64,000 nucleotides of DNA from positions 2,604,001 to 2,668,000 of the forward strand of contig NZ_CP015163.1 in NCBI RefSeq assembly GCF_003312875.1, written 5' to 3'. Numbering within the stretch: the stretch's first letter is position 1; every line of letters starts with the position of its first letter. This document shows, piece after piece, positions 51,156 through 59,645 of the stretch. Under the pieces are notes generated by a model, which was given only the letters and a program-made list of their open reading frames with translations, ran no database searches and had not been told where the DNA came from. Origin of the DNA: Amycolatopsis albispora (GTDB lineage Bacteria; Actinomycetota; Actinomycetes; Mycobacteriales; Pseudonocardiaceae). The position numbers were made by a program, and so were the translations under genes.

Positions 51156-52514
51156 ATGAAAGGTACGCACGATCCGGCGGGCACGGCGGCGGCCTCGGTG
51201 GCACTTCCCGGCAACGGCGAACTGGTTCCCCTCGGCGAAGGTCCGGTGGCCAAGGTGCTCGCCGGTGCCGACGGGCACGGCGCGTTCGCCCTCAAGGCCT
51301 ACCCGGGGCCGATCGACCGGCGCACCCGTGGCCTGCTGGACGCCGAACTGCACCGGCTGGGTGAGCTGCGCGCGCGAGCACCCGTGCTCGTGGCCGACCG
51401 GGTCGAGGAACTGCCCGACGGCCGGTGCGCGCTGCGGATGGAGCTGTGCGCCCAGTCACTGTCGGAACTGGTCGGCTCATCTGGGCCGCTGAGCGTTCCG
51501 GACGCCCTCGCCGTGGGCAGCACGCTGGCCGCGACGCTCGCGGCCGCCCATGCGACCGGTCTGGTGCACGGCGGCGTCACCCCGGGCAACGTGCTGTTCC
51601 GGTCATCCGGGGAGCCGGTGCTCGGCGATTTCGGCCTCACCCTGCGGCACGCCTTCCCCGGGGAAATGACCACCGGTGTGGACTTCCTGGCTCCGGAGAC
51701 CGTGCGGGACGGCACCAGGAACGAGCGAACGGACCTGTACGGGCTCGGGGCCGTGCTGTACTTCGCGCTGGCCGGTTCGCCGCCGCACCAAGGGCAGCCC
51801 GGTGAGCAGGTGGACGAACGGCTCCTGCGCACGCTCAGCGGCGAGGTGCCCGTGCTGGACCGCACCGACCTGCCGCCGGGGTTGAGCCAGCTGGTCTCCG
51901 CGCTGCTGGCGAGCAATCCGGACGCACGGCCGCTGGACGCGGCGACGGTGGCGGCCAGGCTGGGCCCGCCGCGCGCCCAGCCCGTGTTCGACGACTTCGG
52001 TGACGTCTTCGCGAGCCACGTCGCCAGACCCCAGCCGTCCGCTCCCCCGGCCCCGCCGCTGCCTCGCGGTGGAACGCGGTACCGGGCGCGGCGCAAGCCG
52101 AAGGCTGGGGTTGTCCTCGCTATTGTCGGTGCGCTGTCGGTGCTGGCCGTGGCGATGGTGTTGGTGCTGCACCGGCCCGCGAAACCCGGCGCGCCGATCA
52201 GCCCGGCCGCGGTCGCGGCACCCGAGCCCGGGCCGCCCAGCGGGCAGACCGTGCTGCTCGAACTCGCCGATCCGGTGGACCAGGGCAACTACGTCGAACT
52301 GTCCTGGCGCAGCAGCGAACCGCTCGACTTCGCGGTGGTCATCGCGCCGGAGGGGCAGAAAGCGCACTCGGCGTTCGTGGCGCGGGCCAGCACCTACCGG
52401 GTCCGCATCGACCCGGTGCTGCGGTACTGCTTCCTGATCCAGGGCGCCACCTCCACCGGCTACGTGCAAAGCCAGCCGAAGCCGATCCGGGGAGCCACCT
52501 GCGTCAACGCGTAA
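51156..52514 (+). CDS. Pseudokinase with membrane anchor, next to eccD
   Basis: A protein of 452 residues with the fold of a bacterial Ser/Thr kinase but a broken active site. The Lys of FALKAY (47) and the DFG (158-160) remain, as does APE (179-181), yet the HRD motif reads HGG (138-140) in VHGGVTPGNVLF, so the catalytic Asp and the following Lys are gone. The glycine loop is also weak (GEGPVAKV). One membrane helix lies near residue 325-346, then an outside beta domain with two Cys (RYCFLIQG, GATCVNA). ATG 51156 has GGGGATGG upstream. I infer a scaffold that regulates or anchors the ESX complex. Confidence 0.82.
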   Translation: MKGTHDPAGTAAASVALPGNGELVPLGEGPVAKVLAGADGHGAFALKAYPGPIDRRTRGLLDAELHRLGELRARAPVLVADRVEELPDGRCALRMELCAQSLSELVGSSGPLSVPDALAVGSTLAATLAAAHATGLVHGGVTPGNVLFRSSGEPVLGDFGLTLRHAFPGEMTTGVDFLAPETVRDGTRNERTDLYGLGAVLYFALAGSPPHQGQPGEQVDERLLRTLSGEVPVLDRTDLPPGLSQLVSALLASNPDARPLDAATVAARLGPPRAQPVFDDFGDVFASHVARPQPSAPPAPPLPRGGTRYRARRKPKAGVVLAIVGALSVLAVAMVLVLHRPAKPGAPISPAAVAAPEPGPPSGQTVLLELADPVDQGNYVELSWRSSEPLDFAVVIAPEGQKAHSAFVARASTYRVRIDPVLRYCFLIQGATSTGYVQSQPKPIRGATCVNA

Positions 52515-52557
52515 CCGGGCCGAGCCGCAGGGAGCGCAAGGCGTCGCGGTCCAGACC

Positions 52558-53040
52558 TCAGCCTGAATCGTGATGACACGAGGTCAGCTCGCATCTTCGC
52601 CGCAGGGAGTCGGCGACCTCCTGCCACGATTCGGCGTTCTTCCGCGCGATGCTCGCGACCATTTCGACGCAGTGATCCGGCAGTGCCTCCACCGCGCGAC
52701 GCCATTCCACCGAACACGGCGGACAGGCTTCGAGCCTTCGCAGCACCAGGCGCCCGGCTTCGCTGAACCGCATCGACGGATCATTCTTCAAGCAGGTGAG
52801 GGCGTTCGCGCGGTCGAGACGGCCGCCGAGCGCCGGTCTCCGGTGTGGTTTACGCGCGGTGGAGCCGGTATTCCCCTTTCCGGCCACGGGATCGTGGCCC
52901 GACCGCAGCCGGGACCGGACGTCCAGCACCGTCGAGGGGGCCAGGCCGACCACGTTGGCGATCGCGCGCAGCGAAGCGTTCGGGTTCCGCGCGATCAGTT
53001 CACCGGCCAGCTGGCGGCTATGACTTCGTGCCAAGCACCC
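52558..53040 (-). pseudogene. Fragment of a StrR/ParB-like regulator
   Basis: The frame has a HTH (LIARNPNASLRAIANVVGLAPSTVLDVRSRL) and a C-terminal part (DPSMRFSEAGRLVLRRLEAC ... ESWQEVADSLRRR) that match the back half of StrR/ParB-like regulators of actinomycete gene clusters. The N-terminal ParB-like half is missing; upstream the frame runs into sequence of the PAP2-like gene with no proper start. I read it as a truncated remnant. The start given is approximate. Confidence 0.55.
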
Positions 53041-53138
53041 AGAGTGCGAAGCCAGCGATCCACAGCTGGGTCTTGAGGGAGCGCGCACGGCGAGCCAGAA
53101 CTGGTCGCGGGTGGGGTCCTCGATCGCCGCGACCAGCT

Positions 53139-53930
53139 TCAGCGGAAGACCACGATAGTCGCAAGTAGGCCCAGCGCGGTGCCGGCGAGAACCTGCGCGA
53201 TGGTGTGCGAGCGCAGGGCAAGGCGCGACCACGCGATGATCGGCACGATCAGCAGCGTCGCCAGCCAGGGCGCGCCGAGTGCGAACGTGAGCATGGCCGC
53301 GCAGCCCGCCGCCACGGTGGTGTGGACGCTGATCTTCCACCAGATCGTCGTGAGCAAGAGCCCGGCCAGTGCAATCGTCATGGCGAGGGCGGTGTGCTGC
53401 ATGGCCAGCGACGCCCGCGCTACCCGCAGCGCGAGGAACCCGGCCACGAGGGAACAGCCGATCGCTGCCATGCAGATCAGCCGTCCGGGGCGGGTGTCGA
53501 TGTAGCGATCGATCCACCAGCCGCGGCGGATGCCGATCGCGATCACCAGCACCGGTACGACCGCGGTGGCGACGATCGCGACAAGCGCGTCACCGAGCGC
53601 ACCGGTGCCCGCGCCGAGCAGCAGCCAGGTGGTTGCCAGCAACACCGGCGGTGAGGCCAGGCTCGTGATCAGCTGCGCAATCGCCTGCCCCACGGTCATC
53701 GACAACGCGAACGTCGGCGGCTCGGCCCGCTGGCGGACCGCAGTACCCAGTATCAGTCGTCGTCCTGGAGCGCCGAGCCAGGCCAGCCCGCGAACGATGG
53801 TCAGCAGCGCGACGATCGCGTAGATCGCCGTAGCCAGCACGGGGTACCAGCACAGTGCGACTCTCAGCCAGCCGTTCCCGGCTGCGGGCGGCCCGGAAGT
53901 ATCGCTGCTCGGCGTATCAGCCTGCGGCAC
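53139..53930 (-). CDS. PAP2-like phosphatase-family membrane protein
   Basis: A protein of 263 residues with about six membrane helices. The second half carries a PAP2-type pattern: WKISVHTTVAAG and then WSRLALRSHTIAQVLAGTALG, matching SGH and SRxxLxxHxxxDVxxG motifs with His residues kept, although the first motif has V in place of G. PAP2 enzymes cleave lipid phosphates such as phosphatidic acid at the membrane. Start GTG 53930 lies within the last codons of the upstream EspR-like gene (14-base overlap), so the two are coupled. Confidence 0.72.
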   Translation of the reverse strand: MPQADTPSSDTSGPPAAGNGWLRVALCWYPVLATAIYAIVALLTIVRGLAWLGAPGRRLILGTAVRQRAEPPTFALSMTVGQAIAQLITSLASPPVLLATTWLLLGAGTGALGDALVAIVATAVVPVLVIAIGIRRGWWIDRYIDTRPGRLICMAAIGCSLVAGFLALRVARASLAMQHTALAMTIALAGLLLTTIWWKISVHTTVAAGCAAMLTFALGAPWLATLLIVPIIAWSRLALRSHTIAQVLAGTALGLLATIVVFR

Positions 53931-54354
53931 GTTCCCTGTCCCACTGGGTGACCAGCGGCAACATCGAGCGCATCAATGCCTGACTTGCCACCGACAGGCT
54001 GGCGAAGTTGGGAATCATCGACGTGAGCAACTGATCAGGGCTGGCATGACCTCCGCCGGTCAGGCGAGCTTTCACCTTGGCGTAGGCGTCATCGTCAGTG
54101 AAGTAGTTGGCCGGCACCACGAAGAACTGGGCCAGTCCCCGCAGATGACTCATACGCGGGTCACGAGCGCGGCCGGTACGCAACTGCCACACGTACGTGG
54201 GGGAGATTGAACCACCCGCCCTGCGCACACCCTCTGCACCCTGCCGGTCGGTGTACGCGTGTCCGTCTGCGCGCCGGCACCAGTCGAACAGCAACCGCAA
54301 CCTCGCCGACAAGGACGGCTCTAAGGACGGCGGCGCGGAAGGTGGATTGGGCAC
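53917..54354 (-). CDS. EspR-like helix-turn-helix DNA-binding protein
   Basis: A protein of 145 residues. The first 90 match the XRE-type HTH of EspR-like proteins (LSARLRLLFDW, then SISPTYVWQLRTGRARDPRMSHLRGLAQFFVVPANYF). The C-terminal helical part (ASLSVASQALMRSMLPLVTQW) would dimerise. EspR is a mycobacterial nucleoid protein that controls the ESX-1 regulon, so a regulator of this kind next to an ESX region is suggestive. GTG 54354 has only a weak upstream site. The next gene overlaps its end. Confidence 0.75.
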   Translation of the reverse strand: MPNPPSAPPSLEPSLSARLRLLFDWCRRADGHAYTDRQGAEGVRRAGGSISPTYVWQLRTGRARDPRMSHLRGLAQFFVVPANYFTDDDAYAKVKARLTGGGHASPDQLLTSMIPNFASLSVASQALMRSMLPLVTQWDRERAAG

Positions 54355-54507
54355 CGCAGATCATCGAGTGAAGATCATCATTCGTTACCCAGCTATGGTC
54401 GAGTTCACAGGCTGCGTCTCGGCTATAGCAGAAATAGCGCGACTCCGGTATGGCCACGTTCCCCCGCGCACCTCGCGCGGGAACGTGGCCATGCATGAAG
54501 GCCGGCC

Positions 54508-55314
54508 TCAGTCTCCGCCCGCTGGCCCCGGTGGAGTGGTGCTCGCCTTCTTGCCCGTGTGCTGTCGCTTGTCAAAGGCGTAGATGACCGCGGGTTTCCC
54601 GTCACCGGGGCTGCGGCGATCCAGCTCGAACAGGGTCGTCGCGGCGATCAGGTCACTGAGCTTGGCGTAGCCGTAGTTGCGCGCGTCGAAGTCCGGGCGC
54701 TGTTTGGTGATGATGTGCCCGACCGCGGCGAGAACCGCCCAGCCATCCTCGTCGGAGGCCGCCTCGACCGCGTTGCGCAACTGCCTGACCAACGCGGTGT
54801 CCTGCTTCAACTGTGCAGCCGAAGCGCGCGGAGGTGGCTTGAGCGCGACATCGGCCGGCGCCGCGGCGATCACGCTGTAGATGAGGTTCTCGGTATAGAT
54901 GAACTTGTCGCAGGCCACGACGAACGGCTTCGGCGTCTTGCGTTCGCCGAACCCGTACACGGTGACCCCGGACTCACGCACCCGCGCGGCCAGCCTGGTG
55001 AAGTCGCTATCGCTGGACACGATGCAGAAGCCATCGAAGCGTCCGGTGTAGAGCAGGTCCATCGCGTCGATCACCATCGCCGCGTCGGTGGCGTTCTTCC
55101 CGCTCGTGTAGGCGAATTGCTGAACGGGCTGGATCGACTGCGCGAGCAACTGGTCCTTCCACCCCCGCAGGCTGCTACCGGTCCAGTCGCCATAGGCGCG
55201 TTTGACGTACGCGGTGCCGTACTTGGCGACCTCGGCCAGCAACCCATCGACGATCGCCGGCTGGGCGTTGTCCGCGTCGATGAGAACCGCCAACTTCGCC
55301 AGGTTCTCACTCAC
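54508..55314 (-). CDS. NYN-domain RNase-like protein with LOTUS-like tail
   Basis: A protein of 268 residues. The first 155 form an NYN/LabA-like PIN fold with acidic residues in place: AVLIDADNAQPA (Asp), ATDAAMVIDAMDLL (Asp pair) and GFCIVSSDSDFTRLAARVRESGVTVYGFG (SDSDF). A linker leads to an OST-HTH/LOTUS-like domain (GWAVLAAVGHIITKQRPDFDARNYGYAKLSDLIAA). Such proteins are predicted RNA-cutting or RNA-binding enzymes. GTG 55314 is chosen since AGGGAG ends ten bases before it but only one base before GTG 55323. It stands alone between regulators. Confidence 0.88.
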   Translation of the reverse strand: MSENLAKLAVLIDADNAQPAIVDGLLAEVAKYGTAYVKRAYGDWTGSSLRGWKDQLLAQSIQPVQQFAYTSGKNATDAAMVIDAMDLLYTGRFDGFCIVSSDSDFTRLAARVRESGVTVYGFGERKTPKPFVVACDKFIYTENLIYSVIAAAPADVALKPPPRASAAQLKQDTALVRQLRNAVEAASDEDGWAVLAAVGHIITKQRPDFDARNYGYAKLSDLIAATTLFELDRRSPGDGKPAVIYAFDKRQHTGKKASTTPPGPAGGD

Positions 55315-55383
55315 GAGGTACACGCTCCCTGCGCATCGGATGCCACCCTTCGGTGGAGGGTTGCAGGCTACCGGCGGCGCGCG

Positions 55384-56520
55384 CTATCTGGCGTTTCGGT
55401 CCGACAGCTCGCGTGCGGCGGCCCAGGAGGGACTGTCCTCACGCCAGGTGGCGAGTGACCAGGGGCCATCGATCCACAGCTGGATTTCGGCGATTGGGGC
55501 TTGCGGAGCGAGCCAGAGCCGCCAGTGTCCGTATCCGAGCCATCGGTCACCAGGGTTCACGTGGGCGAAGGTGTCGGGGTTTCTCGATCGGAGGACGACG
55601 CGCAGACGCCGTCGTCGAGCGTCGTGGCCGAGGTAGTCCTGGTGCTCGTCGCGCAACTGGTGGGTGTTGCCGGAGTGGGCGGTGCCGATGTCGCGCACGG
55701 TGCCGTGCAGGGCGAGGGGGTGCCGTGCGGCGAGATCGAGGTGGCTGGCGATCGCGGCGGCCTCGGTGGCGTGGCGGCAGAACTCGTGCCAGCGCAGCTT
55801 CCGGCCGGCGTATCGGGCGCGGAACCGGTGTGCGGCGTCGGGCGCGTCGTCGAATTCACGGAGCAGCCGCACAATGCGAGTGGCCGTGCTCAGTGCCGGG
55901 ACCAGCGTGTGGTCGGCCGCGGTGACGCTCAGACGAGCCGTGGGTTTGCCGGGTCTGCTGGGCGGGAGCGGATCGGGTGGTTCGATCGTATCGGGGTCCG
56001 GGAGCCGCAGCTCGCAGTCCTCACCGTCTTTGACCAGCGTGCCGCGGCTGTCGCGGATGAGGTTCTCGGCGCGGTTCTTGAAGTCGTAGGCGCAGCCTGG
56101 ATCGTGCTCGCCGTGTCCCGGCAGACGGTAGAACGCCATCACCTGGGTCGTTCCGCCGTGGGGTGCACGGCGGTGATAGGTCGGTACCGCGATCACGGCG
56201 GTGGTGCAGCCGCCGCAGCGCAGCGGCTTGAACGCCTCAAACGGTGCGGAACCGCGTCAATGGCGGCCCGCCCATACGTCCGCCCGCGGGCTGTCTCGCG
56301 CCGCCGGAATCCCCACCCGCTCAGCCATGGCCCCCTCGATACTGCTCGACAGCCAAGGCCGAGAATACCGATCGGGCCTTTCACCTGCGAAATTCGTTCG
56401 TACGAATGCACGGTAGCGGCCGGACCCTCGGCCAGCCCGAATAGCGGGTTCAGCCACCGCCCCGTCCTCACCGACGTGGATGCCCAGCACCCGGTGCCGC
56501 GTGTCAGTGTGCTCGGGCAC
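55384..56520 (-). pseudogene. Unknown conserved-type protein interrupted by an in-frame stop
   Basis: One continuous frame reads from GTG 56520 (MPEHTDTRHRVLGIHVGEDG) to the stop at 55384, except for a TGA at 56257-56259. After the TGA the frame continues at once with RGSAPFEAFKPLRCGGCTTAVIAVPT, where the CxxC pair looks like a zinc ribbon, and there is no new start codon until GTG 56196. So the 270-residue protein that could start at 56196 would lose the ribbon. A full gene would make about 378 residues. Later parts have no known motif. A nonsense mutation in an unknown protein is the simplest reading; a sequencing error is also possible. Confidence 0.65.
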
Positions 56521-56682
56521 GTTCCCCGGCCCGTTCAGCGGTGTCTCATTCGAGTGATCCTTTCGGCGTCAACCGGCGACCGTCCACTGTGTCCGCTTCG
56601 GTTCTCCGTGTTCAGTTCTTGCTCCACTGTTGCGGAGTGCTCATGGAGGTGTTGTTCTTCACCGCGCGGTCGCGTGTGCCGG

Positions 56683-56905
56683 TCAATGACGGGGTTGCTG
56701 GTCTTGGCTCGGGCGAGCTGGCGGCGTTGTTCGGGCGACGGTTGGTATCGGAGGGGATGCGTGGAGCCGTAGCCGTTCGGTGAAACCGGGCGCTCGCGTT
56801 GACGACGGTGATCCGCACGTCATCCCGCCACCTGAGGCGCCCCACTTGATGGGACGCCGCCGACATGGCGGTGTACCCGCCGCCGAGAACCACGATCCTG
56901 CGCAT
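56683..56905 (-). pseudogene. Remnant of an NDH-2-like FAD oxidoreductase
   Basis: From ATG 56905 the frame reads MRRIVVLGGGYTAM, an FAD-binding GxGxxG-type start, and later VRITVVNASARF. The expected FTERLRLH follows in the next frame, which requires removal of one base in the AAA run at 56783-56785. After about 75 residues homology stops. It is a short frameshifted fragment of a type II NADH dehydrogenase-like gene. The stretch from 56521 to 57002 holds nothing else that I can support. Confidence 0.6.
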
Positions 56906-57002
56906 GGCGTCCGTCCTTTCCGCTCGCTTGACGACCACGAGACACGACGGGCACCGGCAAACATGACGTGGCGCGAGCGGGGTCACATGTCATGATCGGG
57001 AG

Positions 57003-57635
57003 GTGCTGACTCGAGAGGTACTCGCGGCCTGGCTGGCGGAACGGGGCGTCGTGGCCGCACAGGTCCATGACGCGGGTCCGATGTTCTGGGTCGACATCGA
57101 TCCGCGGGTAGGGCCGATGCTCGTGCACAAGGCGACGGGCGGAGCCTGGTACCTCCGGGCCGAGCCGCCGAACCGTGCGGTCTTCGCCATGCCGAGTGCG
57201 GCGATGATCGACGGGGCCATGCGGGCGGCCGGGGTCGATCCGGCACGCCCGCACGACATGTTCCCGTTCCAGCCTCCGCCCCCCTCGGCGCCGACAACGG
57301 CCACCGTGGCGGAGGTGGCGGCTTGGCTGCGTGCGGAGTACGGCTGGCGCCACATCGAGGACCGCATCACCGACCGCGGCTGGGCCTACTCGGTCAACAC
57401 CCAGTCCGACGCGTTCCTCGACACCGGTGACCCGAACGACGCCCTGATCGGGAACGGCCCGATCATCGTCGTCAAGCGCACGCGCGGCATCTGGTTCTTC
57501 GGCTCCAACCCGATCCTCTATCCCGCCATGGACGCGACCAACGAAATCGACTTCTACGTCGCCCGGCGCGCCGTGTTCCGCAACGACGACCCGTCGCGGC
57601 CCGATCGCCTGCTACCGACGGTGTCCGGTCGCTGA
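57003..57635 (+). CDS. Imm35/YrhB-like protein, tandem domains
   Basis: A protein of 210 residues made of two similar halves of about 95 residues. Each starts with an EVLAAWL or EVAAWLRA helix and goes through a strand with W and aromatic residues to a V-K or V-H strand. The second half reads GWAYSVNTQSDAFLDTGDPNDALIGNGPIIV, close to the YrhB/Imm35 pattern (aromatic, then L-x-T-G-D, then GN-x-P-I-x-V). Imm35 proteins are predicted immunity proteins against polymorphic toxins. No toxin gene is next to it. The start GTG 57003 overlaps its GGGAGG site, so the true start is uncertain. Confidence 0.65.
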   Translation: MLTREVLAAWLAERGVVAAQVHDAGPMFWVDIDPRVGPMLVHKATGGAWYLRAEPPNRAVFAMPSAAMIDGAMRAAGVDPARPHDMFPFQPPPPSAPTTATVAEVAAWLRAEYGWRHIEDRITDRGWAYSVNTQSDAFLDTGDPNDALIGNGPIIVVKRTRGIWFFGSNPILYPAMDATNEIDFYVARRAVFRNDDPSRPDRLLPTVSGR

Positions 57636-57639
57636 GCCC

Positions 57640-57748
57640 AGCGCCGGAGCAACGGCGTCGCCATCAGCGTCGTCACCAGCGCCATCAGCAGCATGATCGT
57701 GAACAGCGGCGTCGCGACCGACGATGCCATTGATTCCGGCGTAAACAC
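57640..57748 (-). pseudogene. C-terminal remnant of a cation/proton antiporter
   Basis: The frame reads VATPLFTIMLLMALVTTLMATPLLRRW, the last helix of KefB/NhaP-type cation:proton antiporters, and ends soon after. Nothing upstream continues the gene. A small fragment; identity is by this one helix only. Confidence 0.4.
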
Positions 57749-57767
57749 AGATACGTCTTCTCAGCCG

Positions 57768-58486
57768 TCATCGGTGAACCTTCATCCCAAGTACGGGCCA
57801 GTGCAGCTCAGCATCGCACGCGCAAACCTTCCACCCACGCCGCAGGGGAGCCAACCCCTCGACTGACCGCACGAGTGTCTTGCCGCACACAACAGAACAC
57901 GACAGCCCGCGTGGAGTCCTCAGTAGACCGGAGCTAATGTGCATTGTTGCCCACAGGGCAGGACCCGCCGGATCGTCGTCCTCGACGTCGACATGGACCT
58001 CGATGTGCTGAGCAGGGCTACCCGACTTGAGGCGCACGAACACGGCGCTCTGCCCGGCGCGCGAGGCGAAGTCCAAGCCCCAGATCGGCGACAACTCCTC
58101 GGCGCGGCTGCGCAGGACGTCCAGGCGCTTTAGTAGGTCGGGCACGCCGCCGAGCAATCCAGCCTGTTCCTGGTGCAGTTCGCGCTGCATGTCGATCACC
58201 TCGTGGTGTGGAGTAGTCAGCATGTAGCGGGCGATGTCCGTTCCGACAGCCCGCTTCAGCGAGCGGACGACCTGCGCGCGCTGGTTTTTCCTAGCTTTGT
58301 CCAGCTCTTGAACTCCATCGTGCGGCGGATGTCCTCAATCCAGGCGTCGCGGCCTCCGTCGCCCCCGGAACCGTTGATCGTGCGCACACGGTCGCCGTAT
58401 TCGGAGTGCACGATCAGGTCAAACAGCTGCTTAGCCTTCTTCGGCGATTCGGCCAATTCATCCCAAGAGATCCGCACGGTCGTCAT
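57768..58486 (-). pseudogene. Frameshifted PD-(D/E)xK nuclease-like gene
   Basis: The frame from ATG 58486 reads MTTVRISWDELAESPKKAKQL, then INGSGGDGGRDAW and RTMEFKSWTKLGK, which fit a PD-(D/E)xK nuclease core (Asp, then E-x-K). It then stops, while the neighbouring frame continues NQRAQVVRSLKRAVGTDIARYM and MLTTPHHEVIDMQRELHQEQ to 57768. Adding one base to the five-base T run at 58285-58289 joins both into about 239 residues. The second part alone would be a 151-residue protein from ATG 58223. A restriction-like or mobile-element nuclease with a single-base loss is the likely reading; it could also be a sequencing error. Confidence 0.65.
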
Positions 58487-58609
58487 TCTGCCGTTGCACG
58501 GAGCTCCCTCGCATGCCGAGAAGGACCTTGCAGACGTCACGCTGACTCGGGCGCGCCCAATCCCGGCGCAACGCCCGCGCTACCACCACCGAACGCCGCA
58601 ACAACCGCG

Positions 58610-59274
58610 CACCGATCGGCTACAGGCATCGAGATCAAGGTTGAAGCGCTGCAGACCACCGAGTTCACCCCACCGAGGCCCGTCCACGCGGCGGTGATGA
58701 TCAGCACCGCCGCCCACGGGCCGACCAGCGAGGCCGCCTGCAGCGCGATCATGACCACCTGCTCCGGAGTGGCCCACACCTGCTCACGGCGCTTCTGATG
58801 GCGGCGACGTCCGCGACGGCGTGGCTGGATCGGGTTGACCGGAATGAGACGTTCGTCCGTGGCGTCGACCAGCATCATGGTCATGATCTTGATGATGGTG
58901 TTGACCGTGTTCTGCGCGTAGCCCTGGGCGCGGAGCTTCTTCCCCCAGGTGTGCACCGCCAGGCCGGACACGCCGGACAGGCTGGTGTTTCCCCAGCGGG
59001 GCAGGATGTGGTTACGGGTCAGGCTCTCGTACTGGGCCAGCGTGGCCGGAGCGACGTCGATGGAGTCGAACCAGGTCACCGACCACTCTCCCAAGGCCAG
59101 CTTGCCGGCCTCGGGATCGATGAACTTGCCTCGCCGCTGATCGACCTTGATCTCAGCGGCCTTGTCCTGGGCGGCCGTCTTGGAGGGAAACCCCGAAATC
59201 GAACCGATCGAGCCATCGTCACGATGGTAGCGAACTCTCCATGAATCACGTCCGCATTTCTCCGCAAATGCCAT
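58610..59274 (-). pseudogene. Truncated, frameshifted tyrosine recombinase (integrase)
   Basis: From ATG 59274 the frame has an N-terminal arm-binding domain (SWRVRYHRDDGSIG), a core-binding domain (PATLAQYESLTRNHILPRWGN ... NTVNTIIKIMTMML) and the beginning of the catalytic domain (ITAAWTGL). There one base is missing near 58674, and the expected R-WGELGGLQRFNLDLDA continues in the next frame. Shortly after, homology ends, so the catalytic Arg-His-x-x-Arg and Tyr are lost. It cannot recombine. With the excisionase-like gene it marks the end of a dead integrative element. Confidence 0.8.
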
Positions 59275-59384
59275 GTTGAATACCTTGCTACCATCGGGTT
59301 TTATTGACGGACCTATGGACGCTCCGTGTCCGTCAAAATACAAGCCAGTAATAAAGAATCTTCTACGCCTGCCCGACGAAGGCC

Positions 59385-59645
59385 TTAACGACTTCCCCGT
59401 GGCCCCTGCGCACTCATCGCCGCGATAGCGTCGAGGTCAGCGCGCGAGAACCGCAGATGCTTGCCCACGTAGCGGCACGGCACAGCACGCGCGGCCGCTT
59501 TGCGGCGCAACCACGAGGGCCGCACCTGCAAAAGACCCGACGCTTGCTCGACCGTCAACAGCAACGGCACCACCTCCTGGGCCTCGTCGCTGTTCGCACT
59601 CCCATCAACCCCCTCGACTACCACCGCTTTTTCCGATCGCAACAC
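59385..59645 (-). CDS. Excisionase-like HTH protein
   Basis: A protein of up to 86 residues with a MerR-like excisionase domain (LLTVEQASGLLQVRPSWLRRKAAARAVPCRYVGKHLRFSRADLDAIAAM). It should bind DNA and help excision of the element. It sits directly before the recombinase remnant, the usual xis-int order. The start is uncertain: TTG 59645 or a GTG near 59624. It is intact though its partner is not. Confidence 0.75.
   Translation of the reverse strand: MLRSEKAVVVEGVDGSANSDEAQEVVPLLLTVEQASGLLQVRPSWLRRKAAARAVPCRYVGKHLRFSRADLDAIAAMSAQGPRGSR

Noticed and set aside
56257..56259. TGA as a selenocysteine codon
   Set aside because: I see no SECIS-like hairpin right after it, and the next residues do not fit a selenoprotein family.
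58280..58295. Programmed -1 frameshift at the A run of the nuclease-like gene
   Set aside because: The codons at the slip site are AAA ACC, which do not form a standard slippery heptamer, and no stem-loop stands out downstream. A one-base loss is simpler.
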